The notes below the pieces were generated by a model, which made no database searches, was not told where the DNA came from, and worked only from the letters and a program-made list of their open reading frames with translations. 26,087 nt of DNA from an uncultured Collinsella sp. (GTDB taxonomy: Bacteria; Actinomycetota; Coriobacteriia; Coriobacteriales; Coriobacteriaceae): positions 1 through 26,087 of the forward strand of contig CAUBOH010000023.1 in the NCBI GenBank assembly GCA_958437495.1, given 5' to 3'. The position numbers and the translations under genes were made by a program. Of the stretch, positions 6,658 to 15,337 are shown piece after piece. The first letter of the stretch is position 1; each line of letters starts with the position of its first letter.

Positions 6658-9609
6658 TTAGAGGCGCCGTGTCTCGGGCTCGGGCACGCCCGCAATCTGC
6701 TCTTTTAGATGATGGACATGTCCGCTGTACAAATCGATAATGTCACGGCGGCGACCCGCGGCGTTGTAGACGCGCATGGCACAGCGGACCATATCCTCGC
6801 GCGCCGTTTCCTGACGAAGCCCCGCCTCGACCAGCCATATCGCCGACTGCAGATCGTTTTCTTCCAAGGCCTCGTTTGCCCCGCGAATCATGCTGTCGAT
6901 AAACTTCGATTGCATAATGTGGCGCATACGCACAAAATACGTTGGGTTACAGCCATTGGGAATATAGAGCGAACCCGCATAGAGCTGCTCGACCTTTAGG
7001 CACAGCTCCACCAGGTGAGGTCCGCGCGCTCCCCCACGGTTTCCCAGAATCTCCCGGGTCATCTGCTCAAACAGCCGTACGTCGGTCTTAACGTAGTCAC
7101 CGTTGAGTCCAATGCACTCGTTTTGAATGAGCACGCATGACTTGCCATCGGGCGTCGGCCCCAAGGCCGAACGCAAGCGCGATATCGTCGAATACAGGTT
7201 ATTGCGAGCACGGTTGAACTCGGCATGGGGCCAAAGCTCCATGGCCAGAGTCTCGCGATCGACCAGCGCATCCATGCTTAACGCGAGGCGCTCCGCGAGC
7301 GTTGCCGCCTTCTTGCGACGCCACATCTTATCAGTGATGGGAAACCCGTCGCGCTCGGCACGAAATGCCCCAAACATGCGGATCTCGATATGCTCGATCG
7401 TGTTGACGGCCTCGACCTCTTCAACCTGGAACAGCCGCTCGCGTGCTTCATCCAAATCGTCGTGCAGCGTGTATCTCGAAAGCTCGTGCACTGGTAGCTT
7501 TTTGCGAATCCTTGCACCAGGCTCGCCAAGACAATGCATGGCAAGGCGTGCAAAGAGCCGATACGACGGCTCCAGCATCCCCGGACGATTCATGGACATC
7601 CACGCCGCCAAATCGCTATCACGGCCCGCAGAGGCCAAGTGCAGCGCCACCATCCACGCCTCCGAGCCACGCACCTGCGTCTGACTTATATCGAGTAGCT
7701 CCGCCTCCTCGCGCACCGTCATCATCGATGTGTTTCGTAAAAATGCCACGCGCTCCAGCAGCAGCGCGTTATCTCGCATATACGTCGCCGTTTCGTCAAC
7801 AAGCTTGAGCACCTGGACGGCGCGGAACTTTGCGTTGACGGGGCGCCCCTCAGACATCGATTGCCACCCTTCGAGCAAAAGCCCAAAGAGCTGAAGCCGG
7901 TTGTCGCGTACGCGCACGGCAAAACGGTCAATCTCACTAAACGCCGCTTCGTCGGTCACCGGCAAGCCGGCAAGCAGGCGGCGCGCCGCCAGCACCATGC
8001 GCACCCAAATCGTCAGCGCCCTCAGGCTACGGGCATCGAGCGCCTCGACCATCAGGGCAAGCTCGTCATCGCGCGCATCGATTCCCGTAAACGAACCGTC
8101 AAATAGCTCCACCAGCATCCGGTCCGCCCGTATAAATAAGCCGGCGACATCTAGCTCGCAATCATACGCCCCATGCTCCCTGAGCCCATCAAATGCATCG
8201 CCCACGTCCGCACATTCGGCCAGGCGGCGTTTTATCTCGATGTGCGCCGATAACACGTCGAGCGCGTCGCAGGAAGCTACGTGATCCGGAAACGAAAGCG
8301 CCGCAGGCAACCCCAGTCCGCTTTGCCCGTAGCAGACGATGGTAAACGCCTGCGCCACTTTCCAAGAAAGCGGATCGATCTCCTGTGCAGCGCGCTCGCC
8401 CGCTTGCTCGATAACAGCCGCCATGCATCGAGCGAGCTTGGCGTTGGAAATGCTTACCGCCGACAGGTACACGCCGAGAGCCTCGGACAGTGTCGGCTCG
8501 TACGACAATCCATCGGCATTCATTGCCCCCAGCACCGCGCGGCAAACGTCCGCCCCATGTCCAGTCAAGGCCAGATCGACCCCGTACTGCCCGGCAAGTT
8601 CGAGCACGACATTCCGGTCTAAAAAGGCGTCCGCCAGATCCATCGCCAAGTCGCACCGGCCCGCCTTGATTAAAATGCGGGCCGCACGCCGTATAAGGTC
8701 GGGGCTAATCTCGGCAATCAGTTTGCGCAGCCTAAGCCGCGCATTGCCCTCCGTTCCCATGCAGACAAAACTTCGTTCGGAAGGGTCAATACCAAATATG
8801 GGATAGTCGCGAACCAGATACGATTGGTCGACCATCGAAAGCCGTACACCGCACGCCTCGAGCTCTGCAATATTACCCTCGCCCATTAAAACCATAAGAC
8901 CCGCAACGTTAAACAGCGTGTTGTTCTCGAGAGAGGCCAAGTCGGCAAGTGCCGCGCCGTATACGTTGACAATCTCGTTTTCGAGCAGTTGGGCGACGTC
9001 GCCCTGGCCATACAGCCCCGTCTGCAGCGCCGAGACAAGCTCGGGCACACCTTGCGTGAGCTGATAAAAATCGAGCGAGGTGCTAATCGAAAACGCCGAA
9101 GCCCAAGCCGAATACTCATAGGCATGCACCTTGAGCATCTGCGCGTTGACCTTTACCGAATCTCCCAGTCCGTGGATAAGCAGACGATTTGACGGACGGC
9201 ATGTAAGAAGAATACCCACCCCCGCTGCGCGCAGGCCGCGAATCATATCGATAAAGTCCTCGGTATCGCGCTGATCGAGAACCGGCACGTTATCGATTGC
9301 TACGAGCGAATGCGGCTTGTCTTTGAGTTCCTCTGCAACCACCTCGAGCTGCATGAACACCTCGCGGCCAATGGCCCGGTCGGCCTCGATAACTCGCACC
9401 GACCCTCGCGTACAATCGCCTTTGGCCTCGCGAACATACTGCATCAGCACCGACGTCTTACCAAACCCATCGGGCGCGTAGAGAAGCACGATCCCGGCTT
9501 GGCGGCCCTTGATAACCAGCTCGTTCATCAGCCGATCGCGGCGAATCATATAGCCCCCGCCTATCGACATCACTTCGAGGTCGCTCGTATTACCCAGATC
9601 TTGCACCAT
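6658..9609 (-). CDS. large ATPase-SARP transcriptional regulator
   Basis: The 983-residue protein has an N-terminal STAND/MalT-like ATPase (Walker A APDGFGKT at 45-52; Walker B-like LVAIDN around 102-107), a long helical middle (about 270-730) without a recognisable motif, and a C-terminal winged helix of the OmpR/SARP type (about 745-845: IRMFGAFRAERDG, WRRKKAATLAERLAL, ELWPHAEFNRARNNLYSTISRLR), followed by a BTAD-like helical end. This layout fits a cytoplasmic switch that binds ATP and a signal and then activates transcription. The signal is not deducible. GAGGAG five bases before the ATG supports the start. The gene is alone between the yhbY terminator and a 413-base gap, so its targets are unclear. 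Confidence 0.85.
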   Translation of the reverse strand: MVQDLGNTSDLEVMSIGGGYMIRRDRLMNELVIKGRQAGIVLLYAPDGFGKTSVLMQYVREAKGDCTRGSVRVIEADRAIGREVFMQLEVVAEELKDKPHSLVAIDNVPVLDQRDTEDFIDMIRGLRAAGVGILLTCRPSNRLLIHGLGDSVKVNAQMLKVHAYEYSAWASAFSISTSLDFYQLTQGVPELVSALQTGLYGQGDVAQLLENEIVNVYGAALADLASLENNTLFNVAGLMVLMGEGNIAELEACGVRLSMVDQSYLVRDYPIFGIDPSERSFVCMGTEGNARLRLRKLIAEISPDLIRRAARILIKAGRCDLAMDLADAFLDRNVVLELAGQYGVDLALTGHGADVCRAVLGAMNADGLSYEPTLSEALGVYLSAVSISNAKLARCMAAVIEQAGERAAQEIDPLSWKVAQAFTIVCYGQSGLGLPAALSFPDHVASCDALDVLSAHIEIKRRLAECADVGDAFDGLREHGAYDCELDVAGLFIRADRMLVELFDGSFTGIDARDDELALMVEALDARSLRALTIWVRMVLAARRLLAGLPVTDEAAFSEIDRFAVRVRDNRLQLFGLLLEGWQSMSEGRPVNAKFRAVQVLKLVDETATYMRDNALLLERVAFLRNTSMMTVREEAELLDISQTQVRGSEAWMVALHLASAGRDSDLAAWMSMNRPGMLEPSYRLFARLAMHCLGEPGARIRKKLPVHELSRYTLHDDLDEARERLFQVEEVEAVNTIEHIEIRMFGAFRAERDGFPITDKMWRRKKAATLAERLALSMDALVDRETLAMELWPHAEFNRARNNLYSTISRLRSALGPTPDGKSCVLIQNECIGLNGDYVKTDVRLFEQMTREILGNRGGARGPHLVELCLKVEQLYAGSLYIPNGCNPTYFVRMRHIMQSKFIDSMIRGANEALEENDLQSAIWLVEAGLRQETAREDMVRCAMRVYNAAGRRRDIIDLYSGHVHHLKEQIAGVPEPETRRL

Positions 9610-10022
9610 ACCCGCTCCTCAACTCGGCCACATGGATACCGTAACCGCATGATCACACCCGCCACTCTATGAATAGCGCGGCACCATGTTTTCGGCTGCT
9701 TGTCGGTACGCATTCGGCAAGTTTTTGTACAGCGGGCACTGCTCGTTGTTTTTCCTTCGACAGACGACTGTTTATGCAGGTCAAATAGCTTGCTGAAATG
9801 TCCCATCTGTTCTGCAGTTTACCGTAACGGAAGCGTTTTATTTGAGTTGCGCAACTCACCTATTCACCGCTACCGTCTGCGACTATGTAGTGGTAATTTT
9901 GCATAGAATATGCTATTAAATGCATTACTCTATCTAGTTTGCACGCGGTGCACTTTTGATGAGGATTGTTTTGCATGCGGTCTATGCTTATGGGCCACGT
10001 AACGATCTGTCGTTTGCCCAGC
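9610..10022. promoter_or_regulatory. intergenic region upstream of the SARP regulator, with a 16-base palindrome
   Basis: This 413-base stretch separates the regulator start from the nagB terminator and holds no credible gene. It includes an A/T-rich part (about 9830-9960) and a perfect 16-base palindrome TGAGTTGCGCAACTCA at 9843-9858. A smaller hairpin GCATA-GAA-TATGC lies at 9901-9913. The palindrome has the size and symmetry of a dimeric regulator site. I could not assign a convincing -35/-10 pair on the minus strand, so the promoter is only presumed. Confidence 0.5.
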
Positions 10023-10049
10023 AAAAAGGCCCCCGCAACGCGGAGGCCT
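10023..10049 (-). terminator. rho-independent terminator of nagB
   Basis: Read on the minus strand, AGGCCTCCGC-GTT-GCGGGGGCCT forms a ten-pair stem with one G-T pair, followed by a run of T (plus-strand AAAAA at 10023-10027). It lies 32 bases after the nagB stop. Confidence 0.9.
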
Positions 10050-10080
10050 CTCATAACGCAATACGGTTTTCGCGGAGTCT

Positions 10081-10809
10081 TTACTCGCAGAGCGAAAGGG
10101 CAGCCTCGTCGGCGACCACGACGCAGTTGGTGTGCAGCTGCAGGATCGAAGCCGGGCACTCGGGCGTAACCGGACCATAGCACATGTCGTGCACGGCCTG
10201 GGCCTTGGCCTCGCCGTTGGCGACAACCAGGATCATGCGAGCATACATGATGGTCTGGGTACCCATGGTGTAGGCCTGACGGGGCACGTCGTCGATGCTG
10301 TCGAACAGGCGGCTATTGGCCTGAATGGTGCTCTCGGTAAGGTCGACGCAGTGCGTACCCTTGGAGAAGTGGTCATCGGGCTCGTTAAAGCCGATGTGGC
10401 CGTTATTACCAATGCCGAGCAGCTGCAGATCCGGGTAACCGGCGGCAGCGACAATCTTGTCGTACTCGGAGCAGGCAGCAGCGGCATCGGGGTTGGAGCC
10501 ATCGGGCACGTGCGTGTTGTTCAGATCGATATTGATGTGATCGAAGAAGTTCTCGCGCATAAAGTAGTGATAGCTCTGGGGATCGTCGTGTGAAAGGCCA
10601 CGATACTCGTCCAGGTTATAGGTGCTGACCTCGGAGAAGTCGATGTCGCCCTTCTTGTACCAAGCAGCGAGCTGCTTGTAAGCGCCAATCGGGGTGGAGC
10701 CGGTGGCAAGACCCAATACGCAATCGGGCTTGAGGATAACCTGGGCCGAGATGATATTAGCGGCCTTGCGGCTCATATCCTCGTAGTCTTTAGCTTTAAT
10801 GATCTTCAT
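10081..10809 (-). CDS. nagB: glucosamine-6-phosphate deaminase
   Basis: The 242-residue enzyme converts glucosamine-6-phosphate to fructose-6-phosphate and ammonia in the cytoplasm. Phosphate-binding ATGSTP is at 35-40, the catalytic aspartate is D67 in NLDEY, and the catalytic His/Glu pair is H138 and E143 in GNNGHIGFNEP; these lie five residues before their E. coli NagB counterparts. An open frame extends upstream to 10974, but ATG 10809 with GAAAGGA seven bases away gives the normal NagB N-terminus MKIIKAKDY. The gene follows glmM and a PTS IIA gene on the same strand, placing it in an amino-sugar group, although a 270-base gap suggests its own promoter. Confidence 0.95.
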   Translation of the reverse strand: MKIIKAKDYEDMSRKAANIISAQVILKPDCVLGLATGSTPIGAYKQLAAWYKKGDIDFSEVSTYNLDEYRGLSHDDPQSYHYFMRENFFDHINIDLNNTHVPDGSNPDAAAACSEYDKIVAAAGYPDLQLLGIGNNGHIGFNEPDDHFSKGTHCVDLTESTIQANSRLFDSIDDVPRQAYTMGTQTIMYARMILVVANGEAKAQAVHDMCYGPVTPECPASILQLHTNCVVVADEAALSLCE

Positions 10810-11007
10810 TACGCGTCCTTTCTCGTACAAGAGAGGCAAGGCTCCCCTTACAAGCACTTGCCCGCGGCCCGCGTCGGCCGCAACCAACGTGTGCGGCCAC
10901 CAGGGCGAGGTCGCGTAATGTATGTGTCTCGTGTCTAGCCGCGTCGAGGCCCCTGCCCGTCCACGGTGACCCAAAGCTGTTTAGCTTCGGACGTTTCCCA
11001 TCTTGCC

Positions 11008-11041
11008 ACGGAGGGCGCCCTCTTTCAAGGGCGCCCTCCGT
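11008..11041. repeat. strong hairpin between the PTS IIA gene and nagB
   Basis: Perfect 14-base arms (11008-11021 and 11028-11041) close over a six-base loop. The hairpin begins 40 bases after the IIA stop on the minus strand, where a terminator would be expected, but no T-run follows on either strand. It may be a U-less transcript end or a 3'-end stabiliser. The rest of the gap to nagB (10810-11007) holds its leader; I see no clear promoter there, only a possible TACATT -10. Confidence 0.6.
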
Positions 11042-11081
11042 AAACGTGATTGAATTGTAGGCTAAAGGCCAAGCGGAGCGA

Positions 11082-11579
11082 CTAGCGCTCACGCGCGACG
11101 ATGAGCTGGTCCATCTCCTCGACATGCTCGCCAACGGAGCCCTTGATGCTCGAGAACTCAACGGAGTTGCACACCAAGATGGGAACCGTCACATCGTAGC
11201 CCTCGGCAGCAATTGCCTCGCGATCAAACTCGATGAGCACATCGCCCTTATGGACGATGTCACCCACCTGCGCATGTACGGTAAAGTGCTTGCCCTCGAG
11301 CTGAACAGTGTCCAAACCAACGTGGATGAGCACATCCAGGCCATCGACCGTGTTAAGCGCAACAGCGTGTCCCGTGGGAAAAATGGCCTCGACCTTCGCG
11401 TCGGCCGGCGCGATCACCCGCGTACCCGTGGGATGGATGGCAACGCCCTGGCCCAAAAGGCCGGTGGCAAACGTCTGATCGTTTACCTCGGAGAGCGGAA
11501 TGACGTCGCCCGAGATGGGAGCATCCAGCGTAAGGACTCGACCACGCATACCAAAAGACCTTAGGACTTTAGTGAACAT
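11082..11579 (-). CDS. crr: glucose-type PTS enzyme IIA protein
   Basis: The 165-residue protein is a free-standing EIIA of the glucose family: APISGDVIPLSEVND near the N-terminus, GVAIHPTG, and the two active-site histidines H71 (GHAVAL) and H86 (LIHVGLDTV), of which H86 is the phosphorylated one by analogy with E. coli H90. It accepts phosphate from HPr and passes it to a membrane IIB/IIC partner, which is not in this window. ATG 11579 gives the usual short lead-in MFTKVLRSFG; an in-frame start seven codons upstream is less likely. The purine-rich GAGGGGGAG sits rather close to the ATG. The gene lies between glmM and nagB, consistent with amino-sugar or hexose uptake. Confidence 0.88.
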   Translation of the reverse strand: MFTKVLRSFGMRGRVLTLDAPISGDVIPLSEVNDQTFATGLLGQGVAIHPTGTRVIAPADAKVEAIFPTGHAVALNTVDGLDVLIHVGLDTVQLEGKHFTVHAQVGDIVHKGDVLIEFDREAIAAEGYDVTVPILVCNSVEFSSIKGSVGEHVEEMDQLIVARER

Positions 11580-11650
11580 GCTCCCCCTCGGACATACCAA
11601 ACAATCAAAATAACCGTATCAGTTTACCACTTGGCATCCGTTTTTGGCCA

Positions 11651-12988
11651 TTAGGGAAGTTCGCGCTTGACAACCTCGACGATATCGTCAACAACGCGCT
11701 GGGTCAGCTCATGCGTCTCCGCCTCGGCCATGACGCGAACCAGCGGCTCGGTACCGCTCGGGCGCACTAAGATGCGGCCGCGACCGTTGAGCTCCTTCTC
11801 GGCGGCAGCGACAGCATCCCAAATGGGCTGGCAATCGTCCAGGCCGGCCTTGTTGTCGGAATGCACGTTGACGAGCACCTGCGGGTATTTCTTCATGATG
11901 CCGGCAAGATCGGTAAGGGTGCGGCCAGTGCGCTTGAGCACGGCCAGCAGCTGAAGAGCCGTCACCAGACCGTCGCCGGTGGTGTTGTGCTCCAGGAAGA
12001 TGATGTGGCCGGACTGCTCGCCACCGATGACGGCGCCGTCCTCGAGCATACGCTCAAGAACATAGCGGTCGCCCACGGCAGTCTGGACCATCTCAAAGCC
12101 CTGCTCCTTCATGGCAATGGAGAAGCCCAGGTTGCACATAACGGTCGAGACGATCTCGGAGTTGGCGAGCTTGCCGCGAGCGGCCAGGTCGGAGCCGCAG
12201 ATGGCCAGGATGTAGTCGCCATCGATCTCGTTGCCCTCGCTGTCCACGAACAGCACGCGATCGGCGTCGCCGTCGTGGGCCAGGCCGATGTCGGCGTGGG
12301 TGCGCAGCACGAGCTCGCGCAGGGGCTCAAGGTGAGTGGAGCCGCACTCGACGTTGATGTCGGTGCCGCAGTAATCGGTGTTGATGGCGTGGACCGTGGC
12401 GCCCAGACGCTGAAGTGCGGCGGGCGTGGTCTGGCAGGAAGCACCGTGACCGCAGTCGACGGCAACGACCAGGCCGTCGAGCCTAAGACCGTCAAGCGTA
12501 TCGATGGCATGGTCGACATATGCCTTGCGGGCGTCCTTCATCTTGATGATGTGGCCCACACCAGCACCGGTCGGCATCGTGTCGGCAGCCATGGCCTCCT
12601 CGGACATGACCCAGGCGCTGATCTCTTCCTCAACAGCATCGGGAAGCTTCATGCCCTTGCGGCTAAAGAACTTGATGCCGTTGAACTCCGGCGGATTGTG
12701 CGAAGCAGAGATGACGATGCCGCCATCGAGCTCGTTTTGAACAGTGAGCAGCGCCACGGCCGGCGTAGGGATAACGCCGCAGCAATGCGGGCGGCCGCCC
12801 TCGGCCATAATGCCGGCGGTCAGAGCACTCTCGAGCATGGTGCCCGAAAGGCGCGTGTCACGGCCGATGCAGATGTCCGGACCAAGAAACTTGGTCGCCG
12901 CGCGACCCAGGCGAAATGCGAGGTCGCACGAAAGATCGGCGTTGGCGACGCCACGGACGCCATCGGTACCGAAGATGTTCTGGGGCAT
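11651..12988 (-). CDS. glmM: phosphoglucosamine mutase
   Basis: The 445-residue enzyme interconverts glucosamine-6-phosphate and glucosamine-1-phosphate on the route to UDP-GlcNAc and peptidoglycan. The N-terminus FGTDGVRG, the phosphoserine loop ISASHNP with S96, the magnesium loop DGDADR at 239-244, the sugar-binding EQSGH at 324-328 and the phosphate-binding RPSGTEP at 409-415 are all present. ATG 12988 has AAGGAG seven bases upstream; an ATG six codons earlier has no such site. The next gene, crr, starts 71 bases after the stop without a visible terminator, so the two may be co-transcribed. Confidence 0.96.
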   Translation of the reverse strand: MPQNIFGTDGVRGVANADLSCDLAFRLGRAATKFLGPDICIGRDTRLSGTMLESALTAGIMAEGGRPHCCGVIPTPAVALLTVQNELDGGIVISASHNPPEFNGIKFFSRKGMKLPDAVEEEISAWVMSEEAMAADTMPTGAGVGHIIKMKDARKAYVDHAIDTLDGLRLDGLVVAVDCGHGASCQTTPAALQRLGATVHAINTDYCGTDINVECGSTHLEPLRELVLRTHADIGLAHDGDADRVLFVDSEGNEIDGDYILAICGSDLAARGKLANSEIVSTVMCNLGFSIAMKEQGFEMVQTAVGDRYVLERMLEDGAVIGGEQSGHIIFLEHNTTGDGLVTALQLLAVLKRTGRTLTDLAGIMKKYPQVLVNVHSDNKAGLDDCQPIWDAVAAAEKELNGRGRILVRPSGTEPLVRVMAEAETHELTQRVVDDIVEVVKRELP

Positions 12989-13037
12989 AGGATCGCTCCT
13001 TCCCAAGTGGGCAAAACGAAGCCGCCCACCCTAGTCG

Positions 13038-13080
13038 AAAAGAAAAGCGGGACCCACCGAGCAATCGGTAGGCCCCGCTT
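13038..13080 (-). terminator. rho-independent terminator of the rplM-rpsI operon
   Basis: On the minus strand, two 16-base arms (plus 13065-13080 and 13045-13060, two mismatches) are followed by TTTTCTTTT. It lies 30 bases after the rpsI stop and isolates the ribosomal operon from glmM. Confidence 0.92.
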
Positions 13081-13110
13081 GTACATTGTATCTCGAAAGG
13101 AGATAAAACC

Positions 13111-13506
<396 letters not shown>

Positions 13507-13508
13507 CT

Positions 13509-13952
13509 TTAAGCCTCCAGCTCAATCTTCGTGGGGTTCTGGGCAGCGTGCGGATGCTCGGCACCAGCGTAGACCTTAAGCTTGGTCATCTGGGCACGGC
13601 CGAGGGTGGTCTTGGGCAGCATGCCGCGAACGGCGCGCTCGATGACCTTCTCCGGGTGCTTCTCCATAGCCTGGCGGAAGCTCTCAGCCTTGAGGCCGCC
13701 GTTGTAGCCGCTGTGGCGATAATAGGTCTTCGTGTCGGCCTTGTTACCGGTAAGCTGGACCTTATCGGCGTTGATGACGACAACGAAGTCGCCGCAGTCG
13801 CTGTTGGGCGTGAACTGGGGCTTGTTCTTACCGCGCAGAATCATTGCGATCTGGGTGGCAAGACGGCCCAGGACAGCACCATCGGCGTCGACGAGAACCC
13901 AGTTGCGCTGGACCTCGCCCTGCTTGGCGTAGTGAGTCGATTTCGAAATCAC
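13509..13952 (-). CDS. rplM: 50S ribosomal protein L13
   Basis: The 147-residue protein matches L13: WVLVDADGAVLGRLAT near the N-terminus, DFVVVINADKVQLTGNKADTKTYYRHSGY in the middle and the conserved RAVRGMLPKTTLGR segment. It is the first gene of the L13-S9 operon. The start is a GTG at 13952 with GGAGGAG six bases upstream; there is no ATG nearby in frame. A promoter and a hairpin leader precede it. Confidence 0.98.
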   Translation of the reverse strand: MISKSTHYAKQGEVQRNWVLVDADGAVLGRLATQIAMILRGKNKPQFTPNSDCGDFVVVINADKVQLTGNKADTKTYYRHSGYNGGLKAESFRQAMEKHPEKVIERAVRGMLPKTTLGRAQMTKLKVYAGAEHPHAAQNPTKIELEA

Positions 13953-14046
13953 TTAGACTCCTCCATGTACAGTACGTGTTGTTACAGAGATTCACGGGGC
14001 TCTGCAAGTAACCCGTCCATATTACCCCGCTCGTCGCCCGAGTCAA
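13953..14046 (-). promoter_or_regulatory. rplM promoter and structured leader
   Basis: On the minus strand TTGACT (plus 14041-14046) and TAATAT (plus 14019-14024) are 16 bases apart, a good vegetative promoter. Transcription would begin near 14012. The first 30 or so bases of the message (14012-13981) fold as a hairpin: GTTAC/GTAAC closing pairs, then AGAG/CTCT, with a small bulge and a ten-base loop. The position and size resemble the autoregulatory L13 leaders known from other bacteria. That function is inferred, not shown. Confidence 0.65.
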
Positions 14047-14107
14047 CAGGTATTTTGGCTCCGACCAGAGTTTCTGCACATGTCGTCCATGCCCGGTGCC
14101 TTCACGA

Positions 14108-14161
14108 GACAGGGCCCAGAGATCCCTCGGCGTGCGAATGGTTCTCTGGGCCCTGTCTTTT
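14108..14161 (+). terminator. 15-pair hairpin with a T-run only on the plus strand
   Basis: Perfect arms at 14108-14122 and 14143-14157 with a 20-base loop are followed on the plus strand by TTTT, then GTCGCTTTTT. The annotated genes on both sides run on the minus strand, where no T-run follows the stem. It may end the lipase transcript (14186) without U's, or terminate plus-strand antisense transcription. Confidence 0.5.
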
Positions 14162-14185
14162 GTCGCTTTTTGTGGGTCAGTCGTC

Positions 14186-15064
14186 TTAGCGCTCAACGAA
14201 CTGCTGTATTTGCGCGAGCAGGCGCTTTGCCTCTTGGCGACCCTGAATATACAGATCGAGCAACTTGGCCGGATCGTGTTCGACATGGCCGACCTCGACC
14301 GGCTTTTGCGGAGCGACGACCAACGCACGGCCCTCGCGCTCATACTTCCACAGGTGCATGCGCTGGATGTTGTAACGGTCGTGGCGCGTCTCGATGGCCT
14401 CGAGCAGATAGGGATAGTCGCCATAGCGCGCACGCGCGGCCGGCATAAACTCGTAGGGCCCCTTTTCATACGAGCGGTCCTGCGTAAGCACGACGACCGC
14501 GCGATCGTATCCGGCCTCTTCCAGCACGTGCTCGACAGGCACCGAATCTGCCACACCGCCGTCGACGTACTTGTGGCCATCAATCTCGACCGGCGGCGTC
14601 ACCAGCGGCAACGAGGTCGAGGCACGCACGCAATCGATATCGAGCATGGCGTTTTTGACGGGCAGGTAGGCAGCGGTGCCAAATAACATGTCCGTCACGA
14701 CAGCATACATTTCGATGGGGCTCGCGTCGAAGGCCTCGTTATCGAAGGGGTCTAGGCGATCCTGCACGTCGTTGAAAATAAAGTCGTAGCCGACGATGGA
14801 GCCCGTGGACGCAAACGATGCGGCACCCATGTAGCGGCTGTCGTTGCAGAAAGCCAGGTTGATGCGGTTGGCACGGCCGATCTGGTGCGACTTGTAGTTC
14901 ACGCCGTTGAGGGCACCGGCCGATACGCCATATACCGCCGGAATCTCGACGCCGGCCTCCATGAGGACGTCGAGCACGCCTGCGGTAAATTGCCCGCGAA
15001 AACTGCCGCCCTCCAGGACGAGCGCGACCTTGCCGGCATTTTTCGCCTTATCTTCTACAGTCAT
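14186..15064 (-). CDS. patatin-like phospholipase family protein
   Basis: The 292-residue protein carries the full patatin set: oxyanion-hole loop GGSFRG at 19-24, nucleophile serine S48 in GVSAG, and the catalytic aspartate D168 in DGG. It should be a Ser-Asp dyad acyl hydrolase, probably cytoplasmic or membrane-peripheral because there is no signal peptide. The C-terminal part (about 180-290) resembles bacterial RssA/YjjU-like relatives. AGGAGGT precedes the ATG. The neighbours are ssrA upstream and the ribosomal operon downstream, so context does not name a substrate. The 227-base upstream gap (15065-15291) contains a CCCAATG/CATTGGG hairpin (near 15178-15206) and the T-arm copy, but no clear promoter. 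Confidence 0.9.
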   Translation of the reverse strand: MTVEDKAKNAGKVALVLEGGSFRGQFTAGVLDVLMEAGVEIPAVYGVSAGALNGVNYKSHQIGRANRINLAFCNDSRYMGAASFASTGSIVGYDFIFNDVQDRLDPFDNEAFDASPIEMYAVVTDMLFGTAAYLPVKNAMLDIDCVRASTSLPLVTPPVEIDGHKYVDGGVADSVPVEHVLEEAGYDRAVVVLTQDRSYEKGPYEFMPAARARYGDYPYLLEAIETRHDRYNIQRMHLWKYEREGRALVVAPQKPVEVGHVEHDPAKLLDLYIQGRQEAKRLLAQIQQFVER

Positions 15065-15263
15065 GATGACCTCCTGCCGTTGCGTTTTGGCTTTCTTCTA
15101 CCCAGTTTTGCGGAGGAGAGCGCGCAGGTTTTTCGAGTTGAGGGGTCGGGGCGATCAAGCCAGTCCCAAATTGACTACTCCCCAATGCGCATGGGCCGCC
15201 ATTGGGAAAGCGCGTCCCGCCCCGCATTGCCGTGGCATTTTCTTTACGCCCGCGCCATGCGCA

Positions 15264-15280
15264 GAGTTCGATTCTCCGCG
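15264..15280 (+). repeat. 17-base inverted copy of the tmRNA T-arm
   Basis: GAGTTCGATTCTCCGCG here is the exact reverse complement of plus-strand 15347-15363, which is the T-arm and start of the acceptor strand of ssrA. The match is exactly 17 bases and stops abruptly on both sides. No complete tRNA or tmRNA surrounds this copy. It could be a relic of integration at ssrA followed by inversion, or a fragment of a lost tRNA-like gene. Confidence 0.8.
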
Positions 15281-15291
15281 GTACGGATTAG

Positions 15292-15329
15292 AAATAAAAA
15301 GGCAGGTAGATACGAATATCTACCTGCCT
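15292..15329 (-). terminator. rho-independent terminator of ssrA
   Basis: On the minus strand a perfect 13-pair stem (arms plus 15300-15312 and 15317-15329) closes on a TTCG tetraloop and is followed by TTTTATTT. It starts nine bases after the tmRNA CCA end. Confidence 0.95.
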
Positions 15330-15337
15330 GTTACTTA

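Noticed and set aside
15065..15291. Complete tRNA gene near the TTCGATTC segment at 15267-15274
   Set aside because: No matching acceptor, D or anticodon arms could be found upstream, and the five bases flanking the loop (CAGAG/CTCCG) pair imperfectly.
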